DNA of 64,000 nucleotides from CAZLDI01 sp964558415 (GTDB lineage: Bacteria > Chloroflexota > Dehalococcoidia > SM23-28-2 > RBG-16-64-32). Of the stretch, positions 48,481-57,637 are shown one piece after another. The stretch spans positions 62,001 to 126,000 of the forward strand of contig CAZLDI010000004.1 of NCBI GenBank assembly GCA_964558415.1, in the 5' to 3' direction. Each line of letters begins with the position of its first letter. Position 1 is the first letter of the stretch. A program made the position numbers and the translations under genes. Below the pieces are notes generated by a model, which searched no databases, was not told where the DNA came from, and worked only from the letters and a program-made list of their open reading frames with translations.

Positions 48481-50361
48481 TTATGAGGCAGGCCGCCAGA
48501 CGGGTTCCCGGTCCGGTCCGTCGTGGGTGGAGACCTGAGTTAAGCCGCTGCCATCTGCGGTGGAGACGTATATATCGCCTCCACCGGTACGGGTAGACAC
48601 GAAGGTGATGAACCGCCCGTCGGCCGACCAAACGGGTGCAGCTTCCCTTGCGGCGTCATCTGTGAGATTCGTCGCTTCAGCACTCGTAACATCCACAAGC
48701 AGGATGTCCGATTCAAGCCCCTCCTCGGAAACGTAGGCGATGCGACTGCCATCCGGTGACCAAGCGGGAGAGATGTCTCGTCCGGGGGCACTGGTCAGCC
48801 GTCGCAGGTCCGTGCCATCGGCGTTGACCAGAAAGACGTCTCGGTTACCGTCCCGCTCTGACTCGAACGCCAGGCGCGTGCCATCCGGGGCCCACACAGG
48901 GTGCTCATCAGCTCCCGCGCTGCCTGCGACGCGCACTACGCCGGATCCGTCCTCATCCATCACGTAGATGTCCCCATCTCCGCCCCGCTCTGAGACGAAC
49001 GCGATCAGCCCCTCTGAAGGCGAGGGCAGCGGCGCGTAATCAGCGTTCGTCGAATTGGTCAGACGGCGCAGCCGGGAGCCATCGATTTCGATGCCGTATA
49101 TCTCCCGGTTGCCGTCCCGGAGGCTCTCGAACAAGAGGAGAGCGCCATCCGCCGACCAAACAGGACGCGCGTCTTCGGCGGGGTGGTCCGTCAGCCGCGT
49201 TTGTTCTGTCCCGTCGGAATTCATGACGTATATCTCGCTATTCCCGTCGCGTACGCTCGCAAAGGCGATCCGCTCGCCATCAGGAGACCATGCGGGCGTT
49301 TGGTCTGAATCCGGCAGATCGGTCAGGCGTGTCACGCCCTTGCCGTCGGACATCATCGTAAGAATGACGACCTCGTCGTCAAGGCTGGATGTGAAGGCGA
49401 TTCGCCCGCCGTTCGGGGACCAGTCAGGAGCGAAATAGGTCGCCTCGCTCAGCACAAGAGGGTGCGCCTTGCCACCGGTTCGCTCGGCGTAGAAGAGGCC
49501 ACGGTCGCCAAGGCGGTCCGAAAAGAAAACGAGCTCCGTCCCGTCTGGAGACCACGCGGGATCGCCGTCGTCGGACGGGTGGTCGGTGACACGCACGAGG
49601 TTGCCTCCGGTGAGTTCAATCACATAGACGTCCGCGTTCCCATCACGATTCGAGGCGAAGGCTATCCGCTCCCCGTCGGGAGACCAGTCAGGCGCGTAGT
49701 CGAACGCCGGATGCTGTACCAGGCCGGTGACCGCGGACCCGTCGTCGTTCATCATGTAGATGTCTGAGCTGCCGCCCCGTATGGCTTCGAAAACGATGCG
49801 CGAACCGTCGGGCGACCATGAGGGGAGGCTGTCCCAGCCCGGATCGGCGGTCAGACGCTTTTCGTCGGAGCCGTCCGCATCGATCACGTATATGTCGCTG
49901 TTGCCGTCGCGAGTTGAGGCGAAGGCGATTCGCGAGCCGTCCGAAGACCACGCCGGGAAGCCGTCAGCTTCCTGGCCGAACGTCAGCCGGCGATGGTCGC
50001 TACCATCCGCTTTCATTGTAAATATGTCCCAAGCGCCATCACGCGCCGAGGCAAACGCGAGGCGCGAGCCGTCCGGGGACCATGACGGGTGGCTGCTTCT
50101 GGGCGGCTGCAGGTCCGTGAGCTTTGTCGTACCAGATCCGAACTGGTTGACGCTCCATATCTCAGTGTCCGCACCGTTGGAGGACGTATACGCGATGATA
50201 TCCCCCATAATCGGGGCCGGTGAGCGGCTGGCATCCGCGGCATCAGGCAGCTTCTCAGACCCACCACATGCCATGATCGTGACAAGCGCCAGGGCACATA
50301 GCGAGTAGGCGACGCTGCGCGCTATGGGCAAAGTGGGCAGGTCTAGTCTTGTGAACACCAT
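48481..50361 (-). CDS. TolB-like PD40 beta-propeller lipoprotein (12-13 repeats)
   Basis: A 626-residue lipoprotein with lipobox cysteine in TIMAC (about residue 32) and 12-13 PD40 repeats of about 42 residues, such as PSWSPDGSRLAFASARDG and PAWSPDGERIAFASVRDG. That count suits two six-bladed propellers or one large ring. It shares repeat sequence with the shorter gene just downstream, so the pair probably arose by duplication of one gene. Both would sit on the outside face of the membrane. Their ligand is unknown; secreted-protein scaffolding or carbohydrate sensing are the common guesses. Confidence 0.85.
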   Translation of the reverse strand: MVFTRLDLPTLPIARSVAYSLCALALVTIMACGGSEKLPDAADASRSPAPIMGDIIAYTSSNGADTEIWSVNQFGSGTTKLTDLQPPRSSHPSWSPDGSRLAFASARDGAWDIFTMKADGSDHRRLTFGQEADGFPAWSSDGSRIAFASTRDGNSDIYVIDADGSDEKRLTADPGWDSLPSWSPDGSRIVFEAIRGGSSDIYMMNDDGSAVTGLVQHPAFDYAPDWSPDGERIAFASNRDGNADVYVIELTGGNLVRVTDHPSDDGDPAWSPDGTELVFFSDRLGDRGLFYAERTGGKAHPLVLSEATYFAPDWSPNGGRIAFTSSLDDEVVILTMMSDGKGVTRLTDLPDSDQTPAWSPDGERIAFASVRDGNSEIYVMNSDGTEQTRLTDHPAEDARPVWSADGALLLFESLRDGNREIYGIEIDGSRLRRLTNSTNADYAPLPSPSEGLIAFVSERGGDGDIYVMDEDGSGVVRVAGSAGADEHPVWAPDGTRLAFESERDGNRDVFLVNADGTDLRRLTSAPGRDISPAWSPDGSRIAYVSEEGLESDILLVDVTSAEATNLTDDAAREAAPVWSADGRFITFVSTRTGGGDIYVSTADGSGLTQVSTHDGPDREPVWRPAS

Positions 50362-50409
50362 CGTATGCGGGCGGACCTCTTTCTTGCAGCCTAACTCCCA
50401 CGAGGCGTA

Positions 50410-50418
50410 TGCTACAAT
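50410..50418 (+). promoter_or_regulatory. Extended -10 promoter for the ABC export genes
   Basis: TGC directly before TACAAT (50410-50418) forms an extended -10 element with no matching -35 at the usual distance. It lies about 28 bases before the permease start. Confidence 0.4.
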
Positions 50419-50445
50419 CCCAGCCCATAGAGATGCCGCCCCTGA

Positions 50446-51576
50446 ATGCTCCTGATCGCCCGAAAGAACCTCTTCTCTGAAAAAGTGCGCCTCGCCATCT
50501 CCGTTGGCGGCGTCGCCCTCTCGGTCTTCCTGATCGGAATCTTGCTGTCGCTATACCGAGGTTGGAGCGAGGAGGTGGGCGGTTTCGTCGAGCGCGTGCC
50601 GGTGGACCTGTGGGTCGCAAGCGACGGCGCGACTGACTTCATTGCAGCGGCTTCCGACTTGCCGAATTTCGTCGGCGCTCAGTTAGAAACCCTGCCGGAG
50701 GTCAAGTCCGTGAGCCCTCTCATTGTCCGGCCATTGGAGTTGCACAAGGCGGGAGACGATCCAGACAACACGTTTGACGTGCAACTCATAGGCTACGACA
50801 CAAAGAAGGGAACAGGTGGGCCGTTGTCGGTGCTACCCGGCAGCAAGAACCCGCCCGGCAACGATGAGATCATCATCGATAAGGAGATGAGCGACCGGCA
50901 CGGCCTCAAAATCGGCGACAGACTGGTGAAGGGGACGAAGAGCCTTACCGTAGTAGGCTTCTCGCAGGGCGGCGATTTCATTTTCACGCAGACCGGCTTC
51001 ACGAACCTGGACACAGCGATCGAGTTCCTGGACTTCGACCCGAAGTCGCAGCGCACGTTCTTCCTCTTGACCTTGAATGACCCTTCTAGGAGGGATGAAC
51101 TGGCGACGCGCATCGAGCTTCAGGCTCCGGGGGTGCAGCTGATCAGCGGCGAAGAGATCGCTCAGAACACGCGGGACCGGATTCTGGGCAACATTCTGCC
51201 TATCCTCATCGTTGTGCTGGTGGTGGCGTTTGTCGTGGGCCTGGCGGTATCCGGTCTGACGATCTATACGGCGACGGTAGAGAAGTCTCGCGAGTACGGA
51301 ATTCTGAAGGCGGAAGGATTCACGAACCCGTTTCTCTACCGGGTGGTGTTCGAACAGAGCATCGTGACCGGAGTACTGGGCTTCGGTTTTGGGGCCGGCC
51401 TGACTTTGCTGGTTGCGCCGTTCGCACAGGATGCCGTACCACAATTCGTGGTAGCAATCCGCTGGCAGGACATATTCGGAATCGCCGGGACCACCCTCCT
51501 GATGGCGCTCACCGCCGCCTGGATCCCGATCAGGCGGATGGCGAGCATCGATCCGGTCACGGTCTTCAAAGGCTAG
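50446..51576 (+). CDS. ABC transporter permease (DevC/MacB-FtsX type)
   Basis: A 376-residue FtsX/MacB-fold permease. One helix at about 18-38 (VGGVALSVFLIGILLSLY), a large external domain (40-240), and three C-terminal helices (about 245-372), the last ending in RRMASIDPVTVFKG, the usual carboxyl end of this family. DevC and LolC/LolE share this layout. No membrane-fusion partner (DevB/HlyD type) is adjacent. It sits four bases before its ATPase. Confidence 0.85.
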   Translation: MLLIARKNLFSEKVRLAISVGGVALSVFLIGILLSLYRGWSEEVGGFVERVPVDLWVASDGATDFIAAASDLPNFVGAQLETLPEVKSVSPLIVRPLELHKAGDDPDNTFDVQLIGYDTKKGTGGPLSVLPGSKNPPGNDEIIIDKEMSDRHGLKIGDRLVKGTKSLTVVGFSQGGDFIFTQTGFTNLDTAIEFLDFDPKSQRTFFLLTLNDPSRRDELATRIELQAPGVQLISGEEIAQNTRDRILGNILPILIVVLVVAFVVGLAVSGLTIYTATVEKSREYGILKAEGFTNPFLYRVVFEQSIVTGVLGFGFGAGLTLLVAPFAQDAVPQFVVAIRWQDIFGIAGTTLLMALTAAWIPIRRMASIDPVTVFKG

Positions 51577-51580
51577 GCTG

Positions 51581-52276
51581 GTGACCGAGACAAAGGCGCC
51601 GATACTGGCGTTGGACGGCGTCTCCAAGGTCTATCGATCCGGAGAATTCAGCGTAACGGCGCTGGACAACGCGACCCTGAGCGTACACGGTGGAGAGATA
51701 GTGGCGGTGATGGGGCCGTCCGGGTCGGGCAAGACGACTCTGCTAACGATCGCAGGTGCACTGCTCAGGCCCACCGAGGGGACGGTGCACATTGGGGGAA
51801 CCGACGTTACGAATCTGAGCGAGGCGCGGCTGGCAGCGATCCGGCGGGAAAGGGTGGGCTTCGTCTACCAGAGCTTCAACCTGCTTGAGGCGCTGACTGC
51901 GATGGAGAACGTGAGGATCGTGATCCAGGAACACTCGCGGAACGGGCGCGTGGCGGCGGGTGCACGGGCGCGGGAGCTCCTGGAAATGTTTGGCCTGGGT
52001 CACCGGCTGCACTCTGTTCCGAAGCGGATGAGCGACGGCGAGAAGCAGAGGGTGGCGCTCGCGCGGGCGCTGGCCAAGGACGCGCAGCTAATTCTGGCCG
52101 ACGAGCCGACGGCAAACCTGGACGCCAAGCGCGGCCAGGAGGTTATGCACTTACTGGCCCAGAAGGCCCAGGAGTTGCACAAGGCGGTGATCGTGGTCAG
52201 CCACGACAACCGGATCCGGCAGTTCGCTCAGCGAGTGGTGTGGCTGGAGGACGGGCACCTTACGGACCACGGATAA
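51581..52276 (+). CDS. ABC transporter ATPase (DevA/LolD type)
   Basis: A 231-residue ATPase. Walker A GPSGSGKTT, Q-loop VGFVYQSFNLLEALT, Walker B LILADEPTANLD and switch SHD are normal. The signature is RMSDGEKQRVALARAL, so the usual LSGG has a Gly-to-Asp change (SDGE). The start is GTG. With the upstream permease it forms a two-gene exporter. The family moves lipoproteins, glycolipids or peptides across the membrane. The cargo is unknown. Confidence 0.88.
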   Translation: MTETKAPILALDGVSKVYRSGEFSVTALDNATLSVHGGEIVAVMGPSGSGKTTLLTIAGALLRPTEGTVHIGGTDVTNLSEARLAAIRRERVGFVYQSFNLLEALTAMENVRIVIQEHSRNGRVAAGARARELLEMFGLGHRLHSVPKRMSDGEKQRVALARALAKDAQLILADEPTANLDAKRGQEVMHLLAQKAQELHKAVIVVSHDNRIRQFAQRVVWLEDGHLTDHG

Positions 52277-52546
52277 CGGGCCCGCAGAGTTTGATTGATA
52301 GCTCAATTTCGTGGCGACAACTTGATTAAGTTTCGCGAATCACTCGAATACTGGTTGAGTTTCGCTTACGATCGCGATGGATCCACTCGATTGACATTGA
52401 CATGATTGTCCGCTTCCCCGCGAGGGGAGGTGGAGCGCGCCATCATCAGCGTAGCTACTGGGCGACGCAGCTCCAAGGCGTGGCTGACATAGCCGCTTTG
52501 TCCGGAATTACTACTCCTGAATTAAGATGCCTGCTAGAGACGCGCT
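52277..52546 (+). other. Convergent gap with a GNRA hairpin and AT-rich repeats
   Basis: A 270-base gap between two converging genes. I see no reading frame of note. It has imperfect repeats of TTGA...AGTTTCGC near 52321-52370, a doubled TTGACA at 52391-52402 without a matching -10, and a hairpin CTTCCCC/GGGGAGG with a GCGA loop at 52413-52430. It might be a transcribed but uncharacterised RNA or a decayed gene. There is nothing further that I can support. Confidence 0.25.
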
Positions 52547-53596
52547 TCAGACGCTCTTGAGTTGCGCCATGATCGGCGCGAGGCGCTGGAACATGCGCTT
52601 CTGGCGGTCCTGTAGCTCCTGGTAAGGCGGTCCAAAGACGAGGTTCACGCTACCCACGATGCCACCGAAGCGTTGCGCCAACTTGCCGGGAAGTTCATCG
52701 AACGTACCGGTGATGGCCAGCTCCTCGAGCATTTCATCCGTGATCAGCGCTGGCATCTCGTTCCAGCGCCCTTCGGTCGAGAGGCGGTAAAGATGTTCGC
52801 CAATCTCTGCCCAGCCATGGGTCTCCATTACGGCCGAGTAACTGCGCGTAGCGGCGTAGAAGGATAGGTGCTGGCGGATAAGGTCACGTGCCTGCGCCAG
52901 GTCGTCCGCATCATCGCCGGTGATGCAGAACGGGTTCGCGACGAGATCGACCTCTGCCGGATCGCGCCCCGCGCGGCGCGCGCCGTCCTCAACGGCTGGC
53001 CGAATGACTTCAGTAATGTATTTCGGGGTATTGAGCGGGTGCATGCGCAGACCGTCGCAAAGCTCGCCGGCAAGGCGGCAGTTGTAGCGGTTGACGGCGG
53101 AGATGTAGACGGGGACGTGGCCTTCACCCTCGTTTGGTCCGGGGTTGAAGAAGGGCGAAATGAGGGAGAACTGATAGTGGTCGCCCCGGTAGTCAGGGGG
53201 CGCGCCGCACTGGAAGGTACGGAAGATTGCCTTGAGACAGAGAATGTATTCCCGAAGGCGCGGGCCCGGTGGGGACGGCCACGGCGTGGAGTAGCGCCGC
53301 TCGTTATGGCCTTTGACCTGCGTGCCCAGCCCGAGAAGCAGGCGCCCTCGGGAGAAACGCTGGAGATCCCAGGCCAACTGGGCAGTCACAAAGGGGCTGC
53401 GCGGAAAGGCCACGGCGATGCCGGTGCCAAGCTTGACCCGCTGCGTATGTTCCGCCAGGACCATTATCGGGAGGAACGGATCGTGGCCGGCCTCTGGTAC
53501 GAGGATAGTGTCGTATCCGGCGTCCTCCAGGGCGCGGGCGTGGGTCGCGAGGTCTTCGATGCTGGAAGGGGCGGTGATGGTGGCTTCGATCTTCAA
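52547..53596 (-). CDS. LLM-class F420-dependent oxidoreductase
   Basis: A 349-residue luciferase-like TIM barrel. Motifs: TILVPEAGHDPF, RVKLGTGIAVAFPRSPFVTA, RFSRGRLLLGLGTQ and a late VYISAVNRYNCRLAGELCDG. Members of this branch use F420 (sometimes FMN) to transfer hydride to or oxidise organic substrates. No F420 biosynthesis gene is in the window. It is leftward and divergent from the double CaiB gene. LLM paralogues are reported to be very abundant in SAR202-type Chloroflexota, which agrees with the rest of the window. Confidence 0.85.
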   Translation of the reverse strand: MKIEATITAPSSIEDLATHARALEDAGYDTILVPEAGHDPFLPIMVLAEHTQRVKLGTGIAVAFPRSPFVTAQLAWDLQRFSRGRLLLGLGTQVKGHNERRYSTPWPSPPGPRLREYILCLKAIFRTFQCGAPPDYRGDHYQFSLISPFFNPGPNEGEGHVPVYISAVNRYNCRLAGELCDGLRMHPLNTPKYITEVIRPAVEDGARRAGRDPAEVDLVANPFCITGDDADDLAQARDLIRQHLSFYAATRSYSAVMETHGWAEIGEHLYRLSTEGRWNEMPALITDEMLEELAITGTFDELPGKLAQRFGGIVGSVNLVFGPPYQELQDRQKRMFQRLAPIMAQLKSV

Positions 53597-53744
53597 TGTG
53601 GTAGCTCCTTGAGGGAACGCTTATACCCGACGGCGGATGAAAGTCAAGCCGTAGTCCAGGCCCGCCGAAATACCGGGCCATCGCCCCCAAACCTAGAACC
53701 GAGAACCGAGAACCGCCATAATCGTGTCTGCGTACGGAGGAAGC

Positions 53745-56102
53745 ATGAGCTCACTCAGCGGCTTGAAAGTAATCGAGATATCCGGTGACGGGAGCGCGGC
53801 GTGGGCCGCGAAGCACCTGGCGGACTGGGGGGCGGAGATCACCATCCTTGAGCCACCGACCGGGACGCCGTTGAGAGATGCCGCGCCCTACTACCGAAAG
53901 GGCGGACAGCGGCGCAGCGCCACATGGCAGTGGCTTTCGCGCGGGAAGACATCGGTGCGCGTCCAGGTCGACCACACGGCATCGGCGCGGGGCGCGTGCG
54001 AGACGGCAGACATCGTCCTGATCGAAACCGCGTCCGTCGAGGAGGTACTGGGGATGCAGGCGGCGGACATCCGGCCCTGGCTGGAGGGGAAGACGACGTG
54101 CGTACTCATATCGCCGTTCGCTACGGACGGACCTTATGCCGGCTATGGTGCATCAGACCTGTGTACCCATGCGGCCGGAGGTTGGAGCGCGCTGCTGGGG
54201 GACCCGGGACGCGAGCCTCTGCGCCCCGGCGGCGAGCTGATCCCAAAGATCAGCGGGCTGTTTGCATACGTGGCGTCGCTAATCGGACTGCGACACATCA
54301 GACAGGGCGGGCGACCGCAGTTTATCGAGCTGTCGCAGCAAGCCGTCGCGACGTCGATGACGGTGGCGCCGTGGTTGGTGAAGAGCATGGTGGACGTTGA
54401 GCACACGCGACGTGGCAACCAGTTCCCGATGGGTGTGCTGGAGTGCGCCGACGGTTACGTGACTTGCCCTCCATTGACGCCAACGCACTGGGAGCTGATG
54501 TGCCAGCTGATGGGAATCACGGATGTGCTGAATGACCCGCAGGGCAGGGACGTGACGTGGCGGATGCAGCACAGCGCGGAACTCCACGAACGAGTGAAGC
54601 CGTGGTTGAACGAGCGGACACGGCGCGAGGTGTTCGAACAGGCGCAGGCGTACCGGCTGCCGGCGGCGCAAGTACAAACAATCGCGGACCGGCTGGCGTG
54701 CCCGCAGCTGGAGGCCCGGGAGTTCTGGGAGCAGACCGAGATCGACGGTCGCAGCGTGAAGACGCCGCGCGTCACCTATGCGGTGAAAGGACTGCAGACG
54801 GTGGAGCGCCGCGAACTACGAGAAGCAGTGGACGTCTCGGTTGCCAAGCGGAACCCCGAGGAGTTGCCGGGGACAAACGCATTGCCGTTCGCGGGACTGC
54901 GAGTGCTGGACCTGACATCGTTCTGGTCCGGGCCGTTCGCGATGATGTTGATGGGCGCCCTGGGAGCGGACGTCATCAAGATTGAGTCGACCGGCCGGCC
55001 GGACCCGTACCGCTACATCTGGGCGCCGTTCGCGAGGGAGCGTTGGTGGGAGTGGGGGCCGCTTTACTGCGATACAAACTGCGACAAGCGAAACCTGGCG
55101 CTGGACCTGACAGTGCCCGAGGGCGCGGCCGCGTTCAAGAAGCTGATCGCAAAGGTAGACATCGTAGTGAGCAACTTCGCGAACAGAGTGATGCCGAATT
55201 TGGGGCTGGCGAACAAACAGCTGTTAGAGATCAATCCGCGCCTGATCGCGGTGACGATGCCCGGTTACGGACCGGGCGGGCCGTGGGAGGAGTACGTGGG
55301 GTACGCGGTGGCGTTTGAGCAGCTCGTGCTCGGCTGGATGACAGGATACGGGGATGGCGCACCATCTTACGCCGGGGGCTTCTGTGACCCGGTGGTCGGG
55401 CTACACACAGTGGCGGCCATCGAACTGGCGCTGCGCCAGCGCGAAGAGACGGGCCGGGGCACGGAGGTTGAGGTGGCACAGTGCGAGACTCTGGACAGCC
55501 TGTTCGCCGCGGAACAGATCGCGGTGCAATTCGGCGCGCCCGTACCGGTCAGGCGGGGGAACAAGCACGACTGGATGGCGCCGCACGAGGCTTATCGCGC
55601 TGCGGGAGACGATGAATGGATCACGATCGCCGTGGGTTCCGACGGAGAATTCGCAGCGCTGACCCGGGTCCTGGGCCGACCCGCGCTGGCAGGCGATCCG
55701 TTGTTCTCGACGATCGAGAGCCGCAAACGAAACGAAAACTCGCTGGACGAGACTATCTCTGAGTTGGTGAAAACCCGAGATGCGCGAGAACTGGAGCGCG
55801 AACTGCAAGCCGCGGGCGTCATGGCTTGCCGCGTCGCCAAGGCGTACGAAATGGCGACCGATCCTGGGCTGAAGCACATCGGATTCTTTCAGGAGATCAG
55901 CCGCGAGCTGACGGGGACACACCCCTTCAAGACGTGGCCGTTCCGTTTCGCGGACATCGATGCATCGCACAAGCGAGCGCCACCTTTGATGGGGGAGCAC
56001 AATGCGGAGGTGCTGCGGGACATGGCGGGGCTATCGGACGAAGAGATCATCGAGTTGCAGGCGCACGGCGTGATCGGCAACGCGCCGGCGGGAATGAGTT
56101 AG
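53745..56102 (+). CDS. CaiB/BaiF CoA-transferase, two fused domains
   Basis: A 785-residue protein of two class III CoA-transferase modules, residues about 1-390 and 395-780. Class III enzymes move CoA between acids through an aspartyl-CoA intermediate. Each module has the family's FAD-like start LSGLKVIEISGDGSAAWAAK or LRVLDLTSFWSGPFAMMLMG and an AEVIKIE-type strand. In the second module the likely catalytic Asp is in AGGFCDPVVG (about residue 550). The first module lacks a clear Asp there. Single-domain family members are about 400 long, so this is a fusion, possibly a pseudo-heterodimer. ATG 53745 has GGAGG upstream. Confidence 0.85.
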   Translation: MSSLSGLKVIEISGDGSAAWAAKHLADWGAEITILEPPTGTPLRDAAPYYRKGGQRRSATWQWLSRGKTSVRVQVDHTASARGACETADIVLIETASVEEVLGMQAADIRPWLEGKTTCVLISPFATDGPYAGYGASDLCTHAAGGWSALLGDPGREPLRPGGELIPKISGLFAYVASLIGLRHIRQGGRPQFIELSQQAVATSMTVAPWLVKSMVDVEHTRRGNQFPMGVLECADGYVTCPPLTPTHWELMCQLMGITDVLNDPQGRDVTWRMQHSAELHERVKPWLNERTRREVFEQAQAYRLPAAQVQTIADRLACPQLEAREFWEQTEIDGRSVKTPRVTYAVKGLQTVERRELREAVDVSVAKRNPEELPGTNALPFAGLRVLDLTSFWSGPFAMMLMGALGADVIKIESTGRPDPYRYIWAPFARERWWEWGPLYCDTNCDKRNLALDLTVPEGAAAFKKLIAKVDIVVSNFANRVMPNLGLANKQLLEINPRLIAVTMPGYGPGGPWEEYVGYAVAFEQLVLGWMTGYGDGAPSYAGGFCDPVVGLHTVAAIELALRQREETGRGTEVEVAQCETLDSLFAAEQIAVQFGAPVPVRRGNKHDWMAPHEAYRAAGDDEWITIAVGSDGEFAALTRVLGRPALAGDPLFSTIESRKRNENSLDETISELVKTRDARELERELQAAGVMACRVAKAYEMATDPGLKHIGFFQEISRELTGTHPFKTWPFRFADIDASHKRAPPLMGEHNAEVLRDMAGLSDEEIIELQAHGVIGNAPAGMS

Positions 56103-56106
56103 GGCA

Positions 56107-56688
56107 ATGGCGATCACTATCACGGAGACGTTCAGCGTCCAGGCACCGATAGAGGAGGTGTGGGCGTTCTTGATGGACCCGCAGAGGGTTGTCGCATGCA
56201 TGCCGGGCGCACAACTTGACGAGGTGATGGACGAACGCACGTTCCTCGGCAACATGAAGGTGAAGGTAGGCCCCGTCGTGGCGACGTACAGGGGCAAAGT
56301 GCAGTTCACCGAGATCGACGATGCGGCACACGTCATTCAGATGACGGCTGAGGGCACCGAGACAAGCGGCGGGTCAGCCAGAGGAACGATGTCGAGCCGG
56401 CTGCTCAGGCTGGAGGGTGGAGGCACGGAAGTGGTGGCGGAGGCGAAGGCGGAGGTGACGGGGCGGGTCGCGCAGTTCGGGCGAGGGATGATCCAGGGTG
56501 TGTCCCAGCAACTGTTCCGCCAGTTCTCGGCAGCGGTGACGGAGCGCCTTGAGTCGGCGACGGTAGGAGCCGATGACGGCGTCGCCGAGGCACGACCGGT
56601 CAGCGTGCTGCCACTGGTGCTGAAGCAGCTGTGGAACGCCATTGCCGGGGCTGTTCGGCGACTGTTCCGGCGCCAGCCAAAGGCTTAG
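56107..56688 (+). CDS. CoxG-like SRPBCC-fold protein
   Basis: A 193-residue protein. Residues 1-145 match the CoxG (carbon monoxide dehydrogenase subunit G) branch of the SRPBCC lipid-binding fold: SVQAPIEEVWAFLMDPQRVVACMPGAQ, then AEVTGRVAQFGRGMIQGVSQQLFRQF. The tail ends in a short hydrophobic-basic segment (IAGAVRRLFRRQPKA) that may tether it to the membrane, as reported for CoxG. No CO dehydrogenase genes are here. It follows the double CaiB gene by four bases, so a role in recruiting that enzyme is possible. Confidence 0.82.
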   Translation: MAITITETFSVQAPIEEVWAFLMDPQRVVACMPGAQLDEVMDERTFLGNMKVKVGPVVATYRGKVQFTEIDDAAHVIQMTAEGTETSGGSARGTMSSRLLRLEGGGTEVVAEAKAEVTGRVAQFGRGMIQGVSQQLFRQFSAAVTERLESATVGADDGVAEARPVSVLPLVLKQLWNAIAGAVRRLFRRQPKA

Positions 56689-56731
56689 CGGCCCGCCGGC
56701 AAGACGCGTTACCCGGTGTCTGTCCGCGCCG

Positions 56732-57538
56732 CTATGCGCCGCGGAAGTCCGGCTCGCGCTTGTCGAGGAACGCCTTGACGCCTTCCTGCGCGTCCTGTGT
56801 GCTGGAGGCGATAGAGGAGGCGAGGAGCTCGTAGTCCAGCGTCTCCTGAAGCGTAGCCGTGAGGCCGCGATAAATGTTGCGGCGTGCCAGATCGACGGCG
56901 ATGCTGGGGCCGCGGGCGAGCGCACGAGCGTAGTCCATGGCGCTAGAAAGGACTTCTCCAACGGGCGCCAACTCGTCGATGAGGCCGGTCTGCAGCGCCT
57001 GCTGCGCGTCGACCCAGGCGCCGGTCGTCACCATACGGAGAGCCTCCGGCACTCCGACGATGCGGGGCAGGAAGTAAGACATGCCGCACTCCGGCGCCAT
57101 TCCGCGCTTTACGAAGATGGCGGACGCGCGCATCGTCTCGTCGGCGAAGCGCCGGTCGCAGGCGAGGGCGTATACGAGGCCGATGCCGACGACGTGGCCG
57201 TGCAGCGCCGCGATCACAGGCTTGTCCACCTCAACAATAGCTTCGGTAACGCCGGCGAAGGGCCCGAAGGCGTTCTTGCGTTGATCGCGCGGCACGATTC
57301 GCCCGCTCATCAGCGAGTCGGAGTCCACCCAGGCCAGATCGCCGCCCGCGCAGAAGGAGCGCCCAGCACCGGTGAGCACGATCGCTCGCACGTCGTCGCG
57401 CGTGCGCATCTCCCGCAACAGATCGATCAGCCGGACGGCCGTATCCCAGTCGACGGCGTTGAGCCTGTCCGGGCGGTTGAGGGTGAGGACAGCGACGCCA
57501 GAGTCCAATCCCAAGAGGACGGGCTGATCAGTACTCAC
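56732..57538 (-). CDS. Enoyl-CoA hydratase/isomerase family protein
   Basis: A 268-residue crotonase. First oxyanion segment GAGRSFCAGGDL (about 56-67), second IAALHGHVVGIGLVYALACD. After the second segment the sequence KRGMAPECGMSYFLPRIVG holds one of the usual catalytic acids (E of APECG), so a hydratase or isomerase reaction is plausible. It is transcribed leftward, convergent with the CoxG-like gene and divergent from the BadI-like gene. Confidence 0.85.
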   Translation of the reverse strand: MSTDQPVLLGLDSGVAVLTLNRPDRLNAVDWDTAVRLIDLLREMRTRDDVRAIVLTGAGRSFCAGGDLAWVDSDSLMSGRIVPRDQRKNAFGPFAGVTEAIVEVDKPVIAALHGHVVGIGLVYALACDRRFADETMRASAIFVKRGMAPECGMSYFLPRIVGVPEALRMVTTGAWVDAQQALQTGLIDELAPVGEVLSSAMDYARALARGPSIAVDLARRNIYRGLTATLQETLDYELLASSIASSTQDAQEGVKAFLDKREPDFRGA

Positions 57539-57637
57539 GCGGAATATTCTAAGGCGAAAGCGCAGTCTGGCACACAGGGGCGGTCAGGGGCATAGTTAGC
57601 GTATCCGCCGGATGCCAATGAGGAAGGGAGATGCGCG

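Noticed and set aside
48481..50361. Repeats of the propeller genes as a CRISPR array or microsatellite
   Set aside because: Repeat units are about 126 bases, vary in sequence and code for PD40 blades in one frame.
52391..52402. Doubled TTGACA as a promoter
   Set aside because: No -10 element lies at the usual distance and no gene starts downstream on the plus strand.
52868..53788. 306-residue plus-strand ORF over the LLM oxidoreductase
   Set aside because: Shadow of a conserved flavin-type enzyme; the sequence has no domain and ends beyond the CaiB start.
56642..57595. 317-residue plus-strand ORF over the crotonase at 56.7-57.5 kb
   Set aside because: Mirror frame of a conserved crotonase; Arg/Ala/Gly-rich, no motif, no ribosome site.
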